Source: Pedobacter foliorum
GTDB lineage: Bacteria; Bacteroidota; Bacteroidia; Sphingobacteriales; Sphingobacteriaceae
Direction of reading: 5' to 3'
Assembly (NCBI RefSeq): GCF_013266735.1
Contig: NZ_JABSNU010000003.1
Span: 248,001-312,000, forward strand
Length of the DNA stretch: 64,000 bases
The notes under the pieces are model-generated. The model saw only the letters and a list, made by a program, of their open reading frames with translations. It made no database searches and was not told the DNA's origin. The position numbers were made by a program, and so were the translations under genes. Below, piece by piece: positions 35,442 through 44,270 of this stretch (the stretch's first letter is position 1; every line of letters starts with the position of its first letter).

Positions 35442-36317
35442 ATGACTCCGAAGGGTAAATTAATTATTATAGGGGGTGCAATAAATACCGGAAGTTTTAC
35501 TGAAACTCAGTTCGGGTTGCCCCAAAATATGAACTTTTTTGAAAGGGGTATTTTAAAGAAAATCACTGTTGAATCTATAAAAGATAATAAATCAAGATTC
35601 GAAATCATCACCACGGCATCACTTATTCCAGAGAAAGTTGGCGAAGAGTATATAAAGGCATTTGCTCAACTTGATGTGCAAGATGTTGGTGTGTTAAACA
35701 TTAACAATCGTGAACAAGCCAACTCAATTGAGAATTGTGAAAGGGTAAAAGCTGCCGATGTAATCATTTTTACCGGAGGAGATCAGCTTCGGTTGTCATC
35801 AATATTTGGAGGTACATCCATTCATCAAATTTTATTAGATAAATATCAGAATGAACCTGTAGTAATTGCAGGAACATCTGCTGGGGCTGCGGCATCTTCC
35901 AAAAATATGATCTATCAGGGAAGTTCTAAGGATGCACTTTTAAAAGGAGAGGTTAAAATTACCGGTGGACTAGGCTTTATTGATGGAGTAATTGTAGATA
36001 CACATTTTGTACAAAGAGGTAGAATAGGTCGCTTGTTATATGCTACGGCAAGTAATCCGGGTATTTTAGGTATTGGTTTAGGTGAAGATACAGGGTTATA
36101 TATATCTGAAGGAAATAACATGGAAGCTATAGGTAGTGGAATGGTTATTTTGGTTGATGGTAGAGATATGGCTGATACGAACTTAACCGACGTTGAAATG
36201 GGTCAACCTGTTTCTATTAAAAACATGATTGTACATGTAATGTGTGATGGCGACACTTATAATCTTACAGAACATAAATTAACTATTCATCATCCAAAAG
36301 TTGTTTCAGCAGATTAG
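35442..36317 (+). CDS. cphB: Cyanophycinase
   Basis: 291 residues. Serine peptidase of family S51 that cuts cyanophycin into beta-Asp-Arg dipeptides. GTSAGA contains the nucleophile Ser146; GGDQLRL, DTHFVQRGRIGRL and LGIGLGEDTGLY are family motifs. No signal peptide, so intracellular, matching storage granules inside the cell. First gene of a two-gene operon with iaaA. Confidence 0.94.
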   Translation: MTPKGKLIIIGGAINTGSFTETQFGLPQNMNFFERGILKKITVESIKDNKSRFEIITTASLIPEKVGEEYIKAFAQLDVQDVGVLNINNREQANSIENCERVKAADVIIFTGGDQLRLSSIFGGTSIHQILLDKYQNEPVVIAGTSAGAAASSKNMIYQGSSKDALLKGEVKITGGLGFIDGVIVDTHFVQRGRIGRLLYATASNPGILGIGLGEDTGLYISEGNNMEAIGSGMVILVDGRDMADTNLTDVEMGQPVSIKNMIVHVMCDGDTYNLTEHKLTIHHPKVVSAD

Positions 36318-36318
36318 G

Positions 36319-37161
36319 ATGAAAGTAATTATACATGGTGGATTCTTTAGTGAATCGGATACCAATCAGGAAACGAAAAAAGCAAAACAGCAAGCCCTGT
36401 CGGCTATAGTTACACAAGCGCATAATTATTTGCAAACTCATACAGCGCTGGAAACGGTAGTTTATACTGTGAGTTTGCTGGAAGATGACGAATTGTTTAA
36501 TGCTGGCTTGGGGTCGCAAATCCAAAGTGACGGAAAAGTCCGTTTAAGTGCCTCCCTAATGGATGGGAAAACTCAAAAATTTAGTGGAGTTATCAATATT
36601 GAGGATGTAAAAAATCCTATTCAGGTTTCTGAGAAATTGTTAGGCTATGAAGACAGGGTTCTAAGTGGTGAAGGAGCTTCAGCTTTTGCAACCAAAAACG
36701 GATTTGGATATTTTGATCCAATTACCTCGCAAAGAAGACTAGAATATCAGGCTAAATTAAACCAGCAAGAAAGAAAGGGAACTGTTGGATGTGTTGCATT
36801 AGATGCCGACGGAAATATTGCTGCAGCAACCTCAACAGGTGGAAAAGGCTTCGAAATTCCATGCAGGGTTAGTGATTCTGCAACTGTAGCAGGCAATTTT
36901 GCCAATCCGTTTGCCGGCATTTCTTGTACGGGGGTTGGAGAGGATATTGTAAATACTGCTTTGGCAGCAAAGATAGTTACCCGTGTAACAGATGGTTTTA
37001 GCTTAAAGGATGCTTGTGAAAAATCATTTGCAGAGTTGAAGTTAATTGATGGTTTTGCAGGTGTAATAGGTATTTCTTCGCAAGGAGAGATTTATCATCT
37101 GGATTCTCATCCGTATATGGTTTGGGCTTCTTTTGATGACAGCCTGCAGGTCTTCCCATAA
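36319..37161 (+). CDS. iaaA: Isoaspartyl peptidase / L-asparaginase (Ntn hydrolase)
   Basis: 280 residues. Cleaves beta-aspartyl peptides, here very likely the beta-Asp-Arg released by CphB, giving free Asp and Arg. Self-cleaves before T155 (GTVGCVALD), the future N-terminal nucleophile. IIHGG at the start, SLLEDDELFNAGLGSQ, ATSTGG and CTGVGED agree with the family. ATG 36319 is chosen; it starts 1 base after the cphB stop. The upstream TTG at 36301 lies inside cphB. Confidence 0.93.
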   Translation: MKVIIHGGFFSESDTNQETKKAKQQALSAIVTQAHNYLQTHTALETVVYTVSLLEDDELFNAGLGSQIQSDGKVRLSASLMDGKTQKFSGVINIEDVKNPIQVSEKLLGYEDRVLSGEGASAFATKNGFGYFDPITSQRRLEYQAKLNQQERKGTVGCVALDADGNIAAATSTGGKGFEIPCRVSDSATVAGNFANPFAGISCTGVGEDIVNTALAAKIVTRVTDGFSLKDACEKSFAELKLIDGFAGVIGISSQGEIYHLDSHPYMVWASFDDSLQVFP

Positions 37162-37301
37162 TAATACCTGATAATTGAGTTTAACGTAACAGCTATAATA
37201 CTGTATTTGTTGTAGATTAACTACCAGCTAACACTAATTTTAATTTCGTGAAAGATATTTGACCTGCGGCTTTGTTGCACGAACATTTAATTATTAACGA
37301 A

Positions 37302-39833
37302 ATGGATTCACGTAGAGATTTTTTAAAAAAGGTAGCGTTACTATCTGGCGGTACAGCCATGGCAACTGTTATGCCTTCGGCAATACAAAGGGCATTTGCC
37401 ATAAATCCCGAAATGGGTAGTACCTATCTTGATGCTGAACATGTGGTTATATTAATGCAGGAAAATCGCTCATTTGACCACTGTTTTGGAACCTTGCAGG
37501 GGGTAAGAGGTTTTAATGATCCTCGGGCCGTTCATTTACCGGATAAAAAACCGGTATGGTTTCAAACTGATGCAGCGGGCAATACCTACTCTCCATTTCG
37601 ATTAAATATAAAAGATACAAAAGTTACCTGGATGGGCGATTTGCCTCATTCGAGAGCTAGCCAGGTAGATGCCAATAACTTTGGGAAGTATGACAAGTGG
37701 CTTCCAGCAAAAAGATCGGGCAATAAAGCATATGCTGATATGCCTTTAACTTTAGGTTATTATACCCGAGAAGATTTGCCATTTAATTATAGTATGGCTG
37801 ATGCCTTTACGGTTTGCGATCAGAACTTTTGTTCTGCAATGACTAGTACTACACCTAATCGTTCTTTCTTCTGGACAGGTAAAATTACTCATGAAGAAGA
37901 CGGCATCCCAAAAGCAAACATTAGAAATACAGACTTTGGTTATGGAAATATGCCTTGGGGCACGTTCCCCGAATTATTGGCAGAGAATAACATTCCATGG
38001 AAATTCTATCAAAATGATCTAAGTTGTGGGGGCGGTTTTGTCGACGAAGAACGTTCATGGTTATCCAACTTTGGCTGTAACCTCCTTGAATTTTTTAAAG
38101 CTTATAATGTTAAGTTCTCCGAGCGGTACATAACAAATCTACAGAAACAAGCAGAGGGGCTTCCCGGTGAAATTAATAAACTGCAGGAAAGAACTCCATC
38201 TAGTGAGGAGGATGGGAAAAAGGCTCTTGAAAGTATTAGAAAAAAACAGGAAGTATTAGATAATGCCCGTAGCGAACTTTCAAAATGGAACAGAGAAAGC
38301 TATGAGAAGTTAACTGACAAAGAAAAGCATCTCTATAAAAGTGCTTTTGTAATTAATTCTGGTGATGCTAATTTTCGATCCATTACAGCGCTTACCTATA
38401 ATGATGAAGGTGCAGAGCGTAAGGTGACTGTGCCAAAAGGCGATTTGCTTCATCAATTCAGGCAAGATGTAAATACAGGGAAACTACCTGTTGTATCGTG
38501 GCTTGCTGGTCCGCAAAACTTCTCCGACCATCCAAGTGCTCCGTGGTATGGCGCCTGGTATGTATCAGAGATTCTCGATATTTTAACTAAGAACCCTGAG
38601 GTTTGGAAGAAAACGATATTTATTGTTACTTATGATGAGAATGATGGTTATTATGATCATATTCCTCCTTTTTCAATCTCAGATGCCAAAATACCCGGAA
38701 CCGGAAAATGTTCAAAGGGAATAGAAACCGAAATAGAGCATGTTCGCTTAGAGAATGAACTAAAACAAGGGATTCCTAAAAATCAGGCACGTGAGGCTCC
38801 AATAGGACTTGGTTTTAGAGTGCCGATGGTTATTGCTTCTCCGTGGAGCAGAGGAGGTAAGGTGTGTTCTGAAGTTTTTGACCACACTTCGTCTTTACAG
38901 TTTTTGGAAGGATTTGTAAATAGAAAATTCAAAAAGAACATAAAGCTTGATAATATTAGCAAGTGGCGCCGTACCATTTGCGGAGATCTTACCTCTGCTT
39001 TTAGTCCTTATAATGGCAATAAGTTAGAAAAGATCGCTTTTCTTGATCGAGATAAAAATGTGGAAACTATATACAATGCCAAGTTTAAAGCAGATCCAAT
39101 AGGATTCAAAAAGCTTTCTGATACAGAGATCAGAAAAATTGCAGATCAGAAAGCGGGAATGTTACTGCAGGAAAAAGGAATACGATCTTCCTGTGCTTTA
39201 CCTTATGAATTGTATGTGGATGGAGGATTAAGGGGGGATAAAAATAGTTTCGAAATCAATTTTATATCGGCTAATAAAGTATTTAATGAGAAAGCGGCAG
39301 GTTCTCCATTTACGGTAAGTGTTCCTGTAAAGTATAACGATGAAATAAGTAAAGATGAAGTTTCAAGAAATTGGTCGTTTGCTGTTTCTGCTGGAGATCA
39401 GTTAAGTTATAGTTGGCCGGTTAATGCATTTGAAAATGAAGCTTACCATTTGCGAGTGAATGGTCCAAATGGGTTTTATAGAGAATTTATTGGAAATAGG
39501 AATAGCCCTCAAGTAAAGGTAAATGTGGGCTATGAGCGTAACCGGCTTAATCCAAATAAGCTAACCGGTAATATTAAAGTTGATGTTGCTAATAACAGCT
39601 CCAAACCACAAACGTTTATAATAGTGGACAATAGCTATGGTAAAGGTCATCAAAATAAATTAGTGGCTGCAGGAGGGAAAGTGAGTGTTATTTTAGACCT
39701 TTCAAAATCTTATAACTGGTATGATTTCAGCGTAAGACTACAAGGGAATGATGTTTTTGAAGAACGATTTTCGGGACATGTAGAAACCGGTGTTGAGACT
39801 AAAACAGATCCTTTAATGGGAGGAACTGTTTAG
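37302..39833 (+). CDS. Phosphocholine-specific phospholipase C, Tat-exported
   Basis: 843 residues from ATG 37302. Hydrolyses phosphatidylcholine-type lipids to diacylglycerol and phosphocholine. A twin-arginine signal (SRRDFLKKVALLSGG) leads export of the folded protein. The acid-phosphatase-like catalytic domain shows VILMQENRSFDHCFGTL and VTYDENDGYYDHIPPF, plus SDHPSAPWYGAWY. A helical, Lys/Glu-rich insert (about 280-335) and two C-terminal beta domains of this family follow. The substrate is probably host or environmental lipid, not the cell's own. Confidence 0.9.
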   Translation: MDSRRDFLKKVALLSGGTAMATVMPSAIQRAFAINPEMGSTYLDAEHVVILMQENRSFDHCFGTLQGVRGFNDPRAVHLPDKKPVWFQTDAAGNTYSPFRLNIKDTKVTWMGDLPHSRASQVDANNFGKYDKWLPAKRSGNKAYADMPLTLGYYTREDLPFNYSMADAFTVCDQNFCSAMTSTTPNRSFFWTGKITHEEDGIPKANIRNTDFGYGNMPWGTFPELLAENNIPWKFYQNDLSCGGGFVDEERSWLSNFGCNLLEFFKAYNVKFSERYITNLQKQAEGLPGEINKLQERTPSSEEDGKKALESIRKKQEVLDNARSELSKWNRESYEKLTDKEKHLYKSAFVINSGDANFRSITALTYNDEGAERKVTVPKGDLLHQFRQDVNTGKLPVVSWLAGPQNFSDHPSAPWYGAWYVSEILDILTKNPEVWKKTIFIVTYDENDGYYDHIPPFSISDAKIPGTGKCSKGIETEIEHVRLENELKQGIPKNQAREAPIGLGFRVPMVIASPWSRGGKVCSEVFDHTSSLQFLEGFVNRKFKKNIKLDNISKWRRTICGDLTSAFSPYNGNKLEKIAFLDRDKNVETIYNAKFKADPIGFKKLSDTEIRKIADQKAGMLLQEKGIRSSCALPYELYVDGGLRGDKNSFEINFISANKVFNEKAAGSPFTVSVPVKYNDEISKDEVSRNWSFAVSAGDQLSYSWPVNAFENEAYHLRVNGPNGFYREFIGNRNSPQVKVNVGYERNRLNPNKLTGNIKVDVANNSSKPQTFIIVDNSYGKGHQNKLVAAGGKVSVILDLSKSYNWYDFSVRLQGNDVFEERFSGHVETGVETKTDPLMGGTV

Positions 39834-39885
39834 CATCTGAGCTTGTTTCTTAGCAAGTTAGCCCAAAGAGATAGTGCTTGTTTAC

Positions 39886-39893
39886 TACTTTTG
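39886..39893 (+). promoter_or_regulatory. -7 box upstream of the TPR gene
   Basis: TACTTTTG, perfect TAnnTTTG, 15 bases before the ATG at 39909. No clear -33 element. Confidence 0.5.
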
Positions 39894-39908
39894 TTATATC
39901 TTTACCGT

Positions 39909-40613
39909 ATGAACAAGAGTTGGTTAGCAATCATTTTTCTGATTATATCAAATCGAGCAATGACTCAAACCAGTCATTTTCTGCCTCAGCAACCCCTACA
40001 GGGAAGTGGAGCTATAAATATTGTAGTATCTAATCTCGATGAGAAAGAGGGAGACACTTATTTTGCTGAAGCCGAGAAAAATGAAAAAAATGGGGAGCTA
40101 AATGAAGCCGTAACATTGTTTGGTAAGGCTGCTTTTGAATACAATAGTTCTAAGCAATTTGCTCGCTATGGCGAAGCCTTGATGAGATTAAGTAATGCTC
40201 ATTATCAGCTGGCGCATTTTGTTGAAGCGGAACAAGTGGTTTTAAATGTGGCGTTAAAAAACTACTCGAAAATGGGTAGTAGAAACGGTCAGATGGAATC
40301 TTATAGCCAATTGGGTAGGATTTACCTTGCCTTAAATAAGCCTGTTCAATCATTATGGTTTTATACTCAGCAAGGCATTTTGGCCAAGCAGCTAGGGAAT
40401 AGTTCAGCTTATATAGAGTCGGTTTTAGGTTCAGCAAATGTAAAGATCAGGAAAAAGGAGTATTCTTTGGCGGCTAAGGATCTGGACAGAGCGGAGATTT
40501 TGGCCAAATCGGCTAATAACGTCGAATTTAAAAATCAGATTAAAGATGCCAGATCAATGCTTCCTGCTATTGCAGCTACTAAGGCCGTAAAAAAATCATC
40601 AAAGAAGAAATAA
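39909..40613 (+). CDS. Secreted tetratricopeptide-repeat protein
   Basis: 234 residues with a signal peptide (MNKSWLAIIFLIISNRAMTQ) and about four TPR helix pairs between residues 50 and 210 (DTYFAEAEKNEKNGELNEAV; YGEALMRLSNAHYQLAHFVE; SYSQLGRIYLALNKPVQSLW; VKIRKKEYSLAAKDL). The tail is Lys/Ser-rich. Such modules bind other proteins; the partner is unknown. The ATG at 39909 is chosen over an upstream TTG since it precedes the signal peptide and lies just after a -7 box. Confidence 0.8.
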   Translation: MNKSWLAIIFLIISNRAMTQTSHFLPQQPLQGSGAINIVVSNLDEKEGDTYFAEAEKNEKNGELNEAVTLFGKAAFEYNSSKQFARYGEALMRLSNAHYQLAHFVEAEQVVLNVALKNYSKMGSRNGQMESYSQLGRIYLALNKPVQSLWFYTQQGILAKQLGNSSAYIESVLGSANVKIRKKEYSLAAKDLDRAEILAKSANNVEFKNQIKDARSMLPAIAATKAVKKSSKKK

Positions 40614-40699
40614 AAATACATTATTGTAATCTTCTGTGTTTGAAGGTGTTTTTAAGTTTAATTTTTTTAATAGTATTTCGATAACTTTCGTAAGTTTAC

Positions 40700-40733
40700 A
40701 GAAAAGAGACAGTAATAATACTGTCTCTTTTCT
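40700..40733. terminator. Perfect hairpin between the TPR and protease genes
   Basis: AGAAAAGAGACAGTA pairs with TACTGTCTCTTTTCT around an ATAA loop. The stem ends in TTTT. It can terminate the TPR transcript. A near-promoter TAAGTTTA (40691-40698) just before it may instead place it in the protease leader. Confidence 0.65.
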
Positions 40734-40777
40734 GTTTATTTATGAAATTGGTATCATATTAGTGTTGGATTATAAAA

Positions 40778-42970
40778 ATGGATTTTAAAATAGCAAAAGA
40801 GATGTTGAAAAGAATATTATTGGTAACCTTTACCGCCGCTGTACTCGCATGTCATGCATCACCACAACCACAGCAAATGGTGCAGGGTGTAAGTAATATT
40901 GTGCCCGATGAAAAACAAGCACTGGTATGTAAGGAGATAGTTACCCTCATAGAGAACTATAATTACAAAAAAATAAAAGTTAACGATTCAATATCTTCTG
41001 TGGTGTTAGACAAATACATTAAGGATTTGGATCCTTATAAGTATTATTTTCTTGCTTCTGATATAAAGGAATTTGAGAAGTTTAGATTTTCTCTGGACGA
41101 TGATTTCAGAGCGGGTAGTCTAAATGCTCCATTTTATATTTTCAATGTGTACCTAAAAAGATATAATGAATGGATTGCATATTCATTGAATCAAATAAAA
41201 ACTAAGTATGATTTTAATCAGAACGATAGTTACGTTTTTGATCGTGAAAAGATGCCGTGGGCAACATCAACTACCGCATTAAATGACATTTGGAAAAAGA
41301 AAGTAAAGTATGAACTTGTTAACCTGAAAATTGCAGGTACACCTGAAGCTAAAAATGTTGAGACCTTAACCAAGAGATATCAAAATTTAAAATCCCAGGC
41401 AGCCAAAGTTAATAATCAGGACATCTTCCAGACCATTATGGATGCTTTTACTGAAACTATTGATCCACATACTAATTATTTTAATCCTACTAATGCTCAG
41501 GCTTTTAATGAAGATATGGCACGTTCTTTTGAAGGAATCGGTGCAAGACTACAATTAGAGAATGAGGTTCTTAAGATTTCGGAGATCATTCCGGGTGGTC
41601 CCGCCTTTAAGAGCAAGCTATTGAGTGCTGGCGATAGAATTGTGGGTGTAGCACAAGGAAGTGCAGAGTTTGAGGACATTATCGGATGGAGAATAGAAAA
41701 CTCTGTTGCTAAAATTAAAGGTCCTAAAGGAACTAAGGTTAGATTGAAAATAATTCCTGTAGGTATGGATCTTTCTTCTAAACCGGTGATTGTTGAGCTG
41801 GTGAGAGAAAAGATTGTTATGGAAGAGCAGTCTGCTAAGAAAAAAGTTAAAACAATTCAATCTGATGGAAAACCATATAAGATTGGTATAATTACCGTTC
41901 CTGCATTCTATGCTGATTTTAAAGCTGCAAGAGCAGGTGATCCTAATTATAAAAGTACAACTCGTGACGTAAGGTTATTAATTGATACCCTTAAAAATCG
42001 TGATAAGGTTGATGCCATTGTAATGGACCTTAGAGCTAATGGCGGTGGATCATTGGTAGAAGCCATCGATCTTACTGGTTTATTTATTGATAAAGGACCT
42101 GTTGTGCAGGTTAAGGATATCAAAGGCGCTATTGAAGTTGATGAGGACACTAATCCAGGTGCACTTTGGACTGGTCCATTTGGTGTGATGGTTGATCGAT
42201 TGAGCGCTTCTGCATCTGAGATTTTTGCAGGTGCAATTCAGGATTATGGTCGTGGTATTATCATGGGAACTCAAACTTATGGTAAAGGAACCGTACAGTC
42301 GTCTATAGATATGAATCAGCTGGTAAATCCATCTATTTTGCAAAGACTTGCCGCTTTGGTTGGTAAAAATGTAGCGGGTGGAGCAGCAGGTAAAGATGGT
42401 GTGGCACCTCCTCAGTTAGGTCAGATCAATTTGACAATGGCTAAGTTCTATCGTATAACCGGAAGTAGTACACAGCATAAAGGTGTAATGCCGGATATTG
42501 AATTCCCTTCTTTATATCCAATGGATAAAATAGGAGAGGATACTGAAAAATCGGCACTACCATGGGATGAGATTAAGAGATCTAATTTTACGCCTGTAGC
42601 AGATCTTAATCCGATTAAACCTGAATTGGTTAAACTTCATGAGGAAAGAATGGCTCAATCTTTAGATTACAAAATCCTTAATCAGGATATTGCCGATATG
42701 AAGAAGAGAGAGAAAGAAGTCTCAATTACTTTAAATGAAGCAAAACTTAAAGCTGAACGCGATAGCCTAGAAGCTAAAGCATTGGAGAAAACGAATTTGT
42801 TAAGAGCAGAAAGAGGTCTTCCGCCAGTTAAAAAAGGTGATAAAATAAATAAGGAAGAGAGCTTTGACTTTGTTGAAGAAGAAAGCTTAAAAGTAATGTT
42901 GGACCTTATGAAGGTTACTAACCCTAAAGATAAAGCGGTTGTTAAAACAACAAACGCAGAATTCAAATAA
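40778..42970 (+). CDS. Tail-specific protease (S41 family, Prc/CtpA)
   Basis: 730 residues. Periplasmic protease that degrades proteins from the C-terminus. The N-terminal lipobox VLAC indicates a lipoprotein; Met9 (40802) would give an equally good signal peptide. Then an alpha-helical N-terminal domain, a PDZ domain (about 235-330: GIGARLQLENEVLKISEIIPGG-like), the protease core with Ser478 (SASASEIFAGAIQDYG) and Lys503 (TYGKGTVQ), and a helical C-terminal domain with a long coiled coil. The Ser-Lys dyad is complete. Homologues trim lipoproteins and cell wall hydrolases. Confidence 0.93.
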   Translation: MDFKIAKEMLKRILLVTFTAAVLACHASPQPQQMVQGVSNIVPDEKQALVCKEIVTLIENYNYKKIKVNDSISSVVLDKYIKDLDPYKYYFLASDIKEFEKFRFSLDDDFRAGSLNAPFYIFNVYLKRYNEWIAYSLNQIKTKYDFNQNDSYVFDREKMPWATSTTALNDIWKKKVKYELVNLKIAGTPEAKNVETLTKRYQNLKSQAAKVNNQDIFQTIMDAFTETIDPHTNYFNPTNAQAFNEDMARSFEGIGARLQLENEVLKISEIIPGGPAFKSKLLSAGDRIVGVAQGSAEFEDIIGWRIENSVAKIKGPKGTKVRLKIIPVGMDLSSKPVIVELVREKIVMEEQSAKKKVKTIQSDGKPYKIGIITVPAFYADFKAARAGDPNYKSTTRDVRLLIDTLKNRDKVDAIVMDLRANGGGSLVEAIDLTGLFIDKGPVVQVKDIKGAIEVDEDTNPGALWTGPFGVMVDRLSASASEIFAGAIQDYGRGIIMGTQTYGKGTVQSSIDMNQLVNPSILQRLAALVGKNVAGGAAGKDGVAPPQLGQINLTMAKFYRITGSSTQHKGVMPDIEFPSLYPMDKIGEDTEKSALPWDEIKRSNFTPVADLNPIKPELVKLHEERMAQSLDYKILNQDIADMKKREKEVSITLNEAKLKAERDSLEAKALEKTNLLRAERGLPPVKKGDKINKEESFDFVEEESLKVMLDLMKVTNPKDKAVVKTTNAEFK

Positions 42971-42990
42971 CGATTCGTTATAAATGAGTG

Positions 42991-43036
42991 TAAAACAAGA
43001 GCGGCGACTAGAATTCTAGTCGCCGCTCTTGTTTTA
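42991..43036. terminator. Perfect 46-base palindromic terminator
   Basis: The two 23-base halves are exact reverse complements (TAAAACAAGAGCGGCGACTA and its partner) with GAATTC at the centre. It lies between convergent genes and ends in Ts on both strands. Confidence 0.85.
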
Positions 43037-43057
43037 ATAGAGTTTTTGTCTTGAACT

Positions 43058-43990
43058 TTATTTCTTCTTTTCAGCGGTTTTTTGCATTTGCATCGCCATC
43101 ATTTCTTTCATTGTTCGGTTCATACCCTCAGTAGATCCATCAAGGAAGATCACATTGCCATCGCTGTTTTCAGCAAATTGTTTAATAGATTCAGTCCACA
43201 TTGTGAAAAGAATAACTGAAATATCCAGATTAGCCTCTTCCATTTCTTGAGCTGCTTTAGTCATACCATGAGCAACTTCTGCACGGAATAACGCAATACC
43301 CTGACCTCTAAGTTGAGCTGCCTCACGTTCTGCTGCGGCTGCAATTTTAATGGCATTACCATCTGCTTCTGCTCCTTTTGTTTTTGTAATCAATAAAGCC
43401 TGACCTTCATTTTCGGCTGCGGCTTTTAAGTTGTTTGAGGCTACCACGCGACTCATAGAGCGCATAATCTCTTCATCAAATGTAATGTCGTTAAGTTGTA
43501 AATCCTGTAAGTGATAACCCCAGCTTTCTAATACCTGATCTATCTGATGCTTAACGTGGTCTACTATTTCGTTTCTTTGGGCAAGTACATTTGCTTGCTT
43601 TTGTGTGGCTACATAGGCTCTTATGGAGCCTTCAATGGTACGGATTAGTGCCTGCATTAAGTTTGTAGAGTCAACGAATTTAAAGGCAACGTTCTTAATT
43701 GTTTCTTCATCATGGTTAATTACAGAATAAAGTAACATGGCTTTGAAATATACATTGGCCTGATCCTGCGTTACTGCCTGGAAAGAAAGCTCTACAGATC
43801 TGTTTTGTATTGAAATTCTGGAGTGAATATTTTCAATCAAGGGTATTTTTAAGCTTAGCCCGGGACTTAGTAGTCTCCTGTATTTTCCGAAAATAGTTAC
43901 TACTGCAATTGTGCCTTGTTTAACAGTTACAAATGAACTGATTAATATCACTGCTGCAATAAAAAGAATGATGTAAAAAGTGTATTCCAT
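43058..43990 (-). CDS. SPFH (band 7/stomatin-like) membrane protein
   Basis: 310 residues. One N-terminal membrane helix (FYIILFIAAVILISSFV), an SPFH domain (GTIAVVTIFGKYRRLLSPGL; SIQNRSVELSFQAVTQDQA; LNDITFDEEIMRSM) and a long Ala/Glu-rich coiled coil (AAENEGQALLITKTKGAEAD; ERMA-like). SPFH proteins form large rings and scaffold membrane microdomains or guard proteases. No NfeD partner is adjacent, which is unusual for one subgroup. Located in the inner membrane. Confidence 0.9.
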   Translation of the reverse strand: MEYTFYIILFIAAVILISSFVTVKQGTIAVVTIFGKYRRLLSPGLSLKIPLIENIHSRISIQNRSVELSFQAVTQDQANVYFKAMLLYSVINHDEETIKNVAFKFVDSTNLMQALIRTIEGSIRAYVATQKQANVLAQRNEIVDHVKHQIDQVLESWGYHLQDLQLNDITFDEEIMRSMSRVVASNNLKAAAENEGQALLITKTKGAEADGNAIKIAAAAEREAAQLRGQGIALFRAEVAHGMTKAAQEMEEANLDISVILFTMWTESIKQFAENSDGNVIFLDGSTEGMNRTMKEMMAMQMQKTAEKKK

Positions 43991-44084
43991 AGCGTTTTGT
44001 TAATTATGATAATGAATAAGTTAAGATACGAACTATCGGGCATAGATATTGCATTAGTTAATTAATCTAACTAAAATTTACCTT

Positions 44085-44270
44085 ATGAATGTTAAACGAA
44101 CTTTTGGAACTATCTTAACTGTTTTGGGAATAGTAGGGCTTATTTATGCTGGGTACGGGTATGTTCAGCACACTGTACAGGCTAGAGAGTTGATTGTAGT
44201 TGCCGTTATTGGGGTTATATTCTTTGTATCCGGTATAGGTTTAATAAAGAATACAAAAGATGAGGCTTAG
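44085..44270 (+). CDS. Small two-helix membrane protein, function unknown
   Basis: 61 residues with two hydrophobic helices (about 10-27 and 34-54) and charged ends (MNVKRT; KNTKDEA). It is divergent from the SPFH gene with 94 bases between starts, and its stop overlaps the end of the convergent CapA gene by 4 bases. No family recognised. Real status is supported by the well-placed ATG and the balanced membrane topology. Confidence 0.6.
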   Translation: MNVKRTFGTILTVLGIVGLIYAGYGYVQHTVQARELIVVAVIGVIFFVSGIGLIKNTKDEA

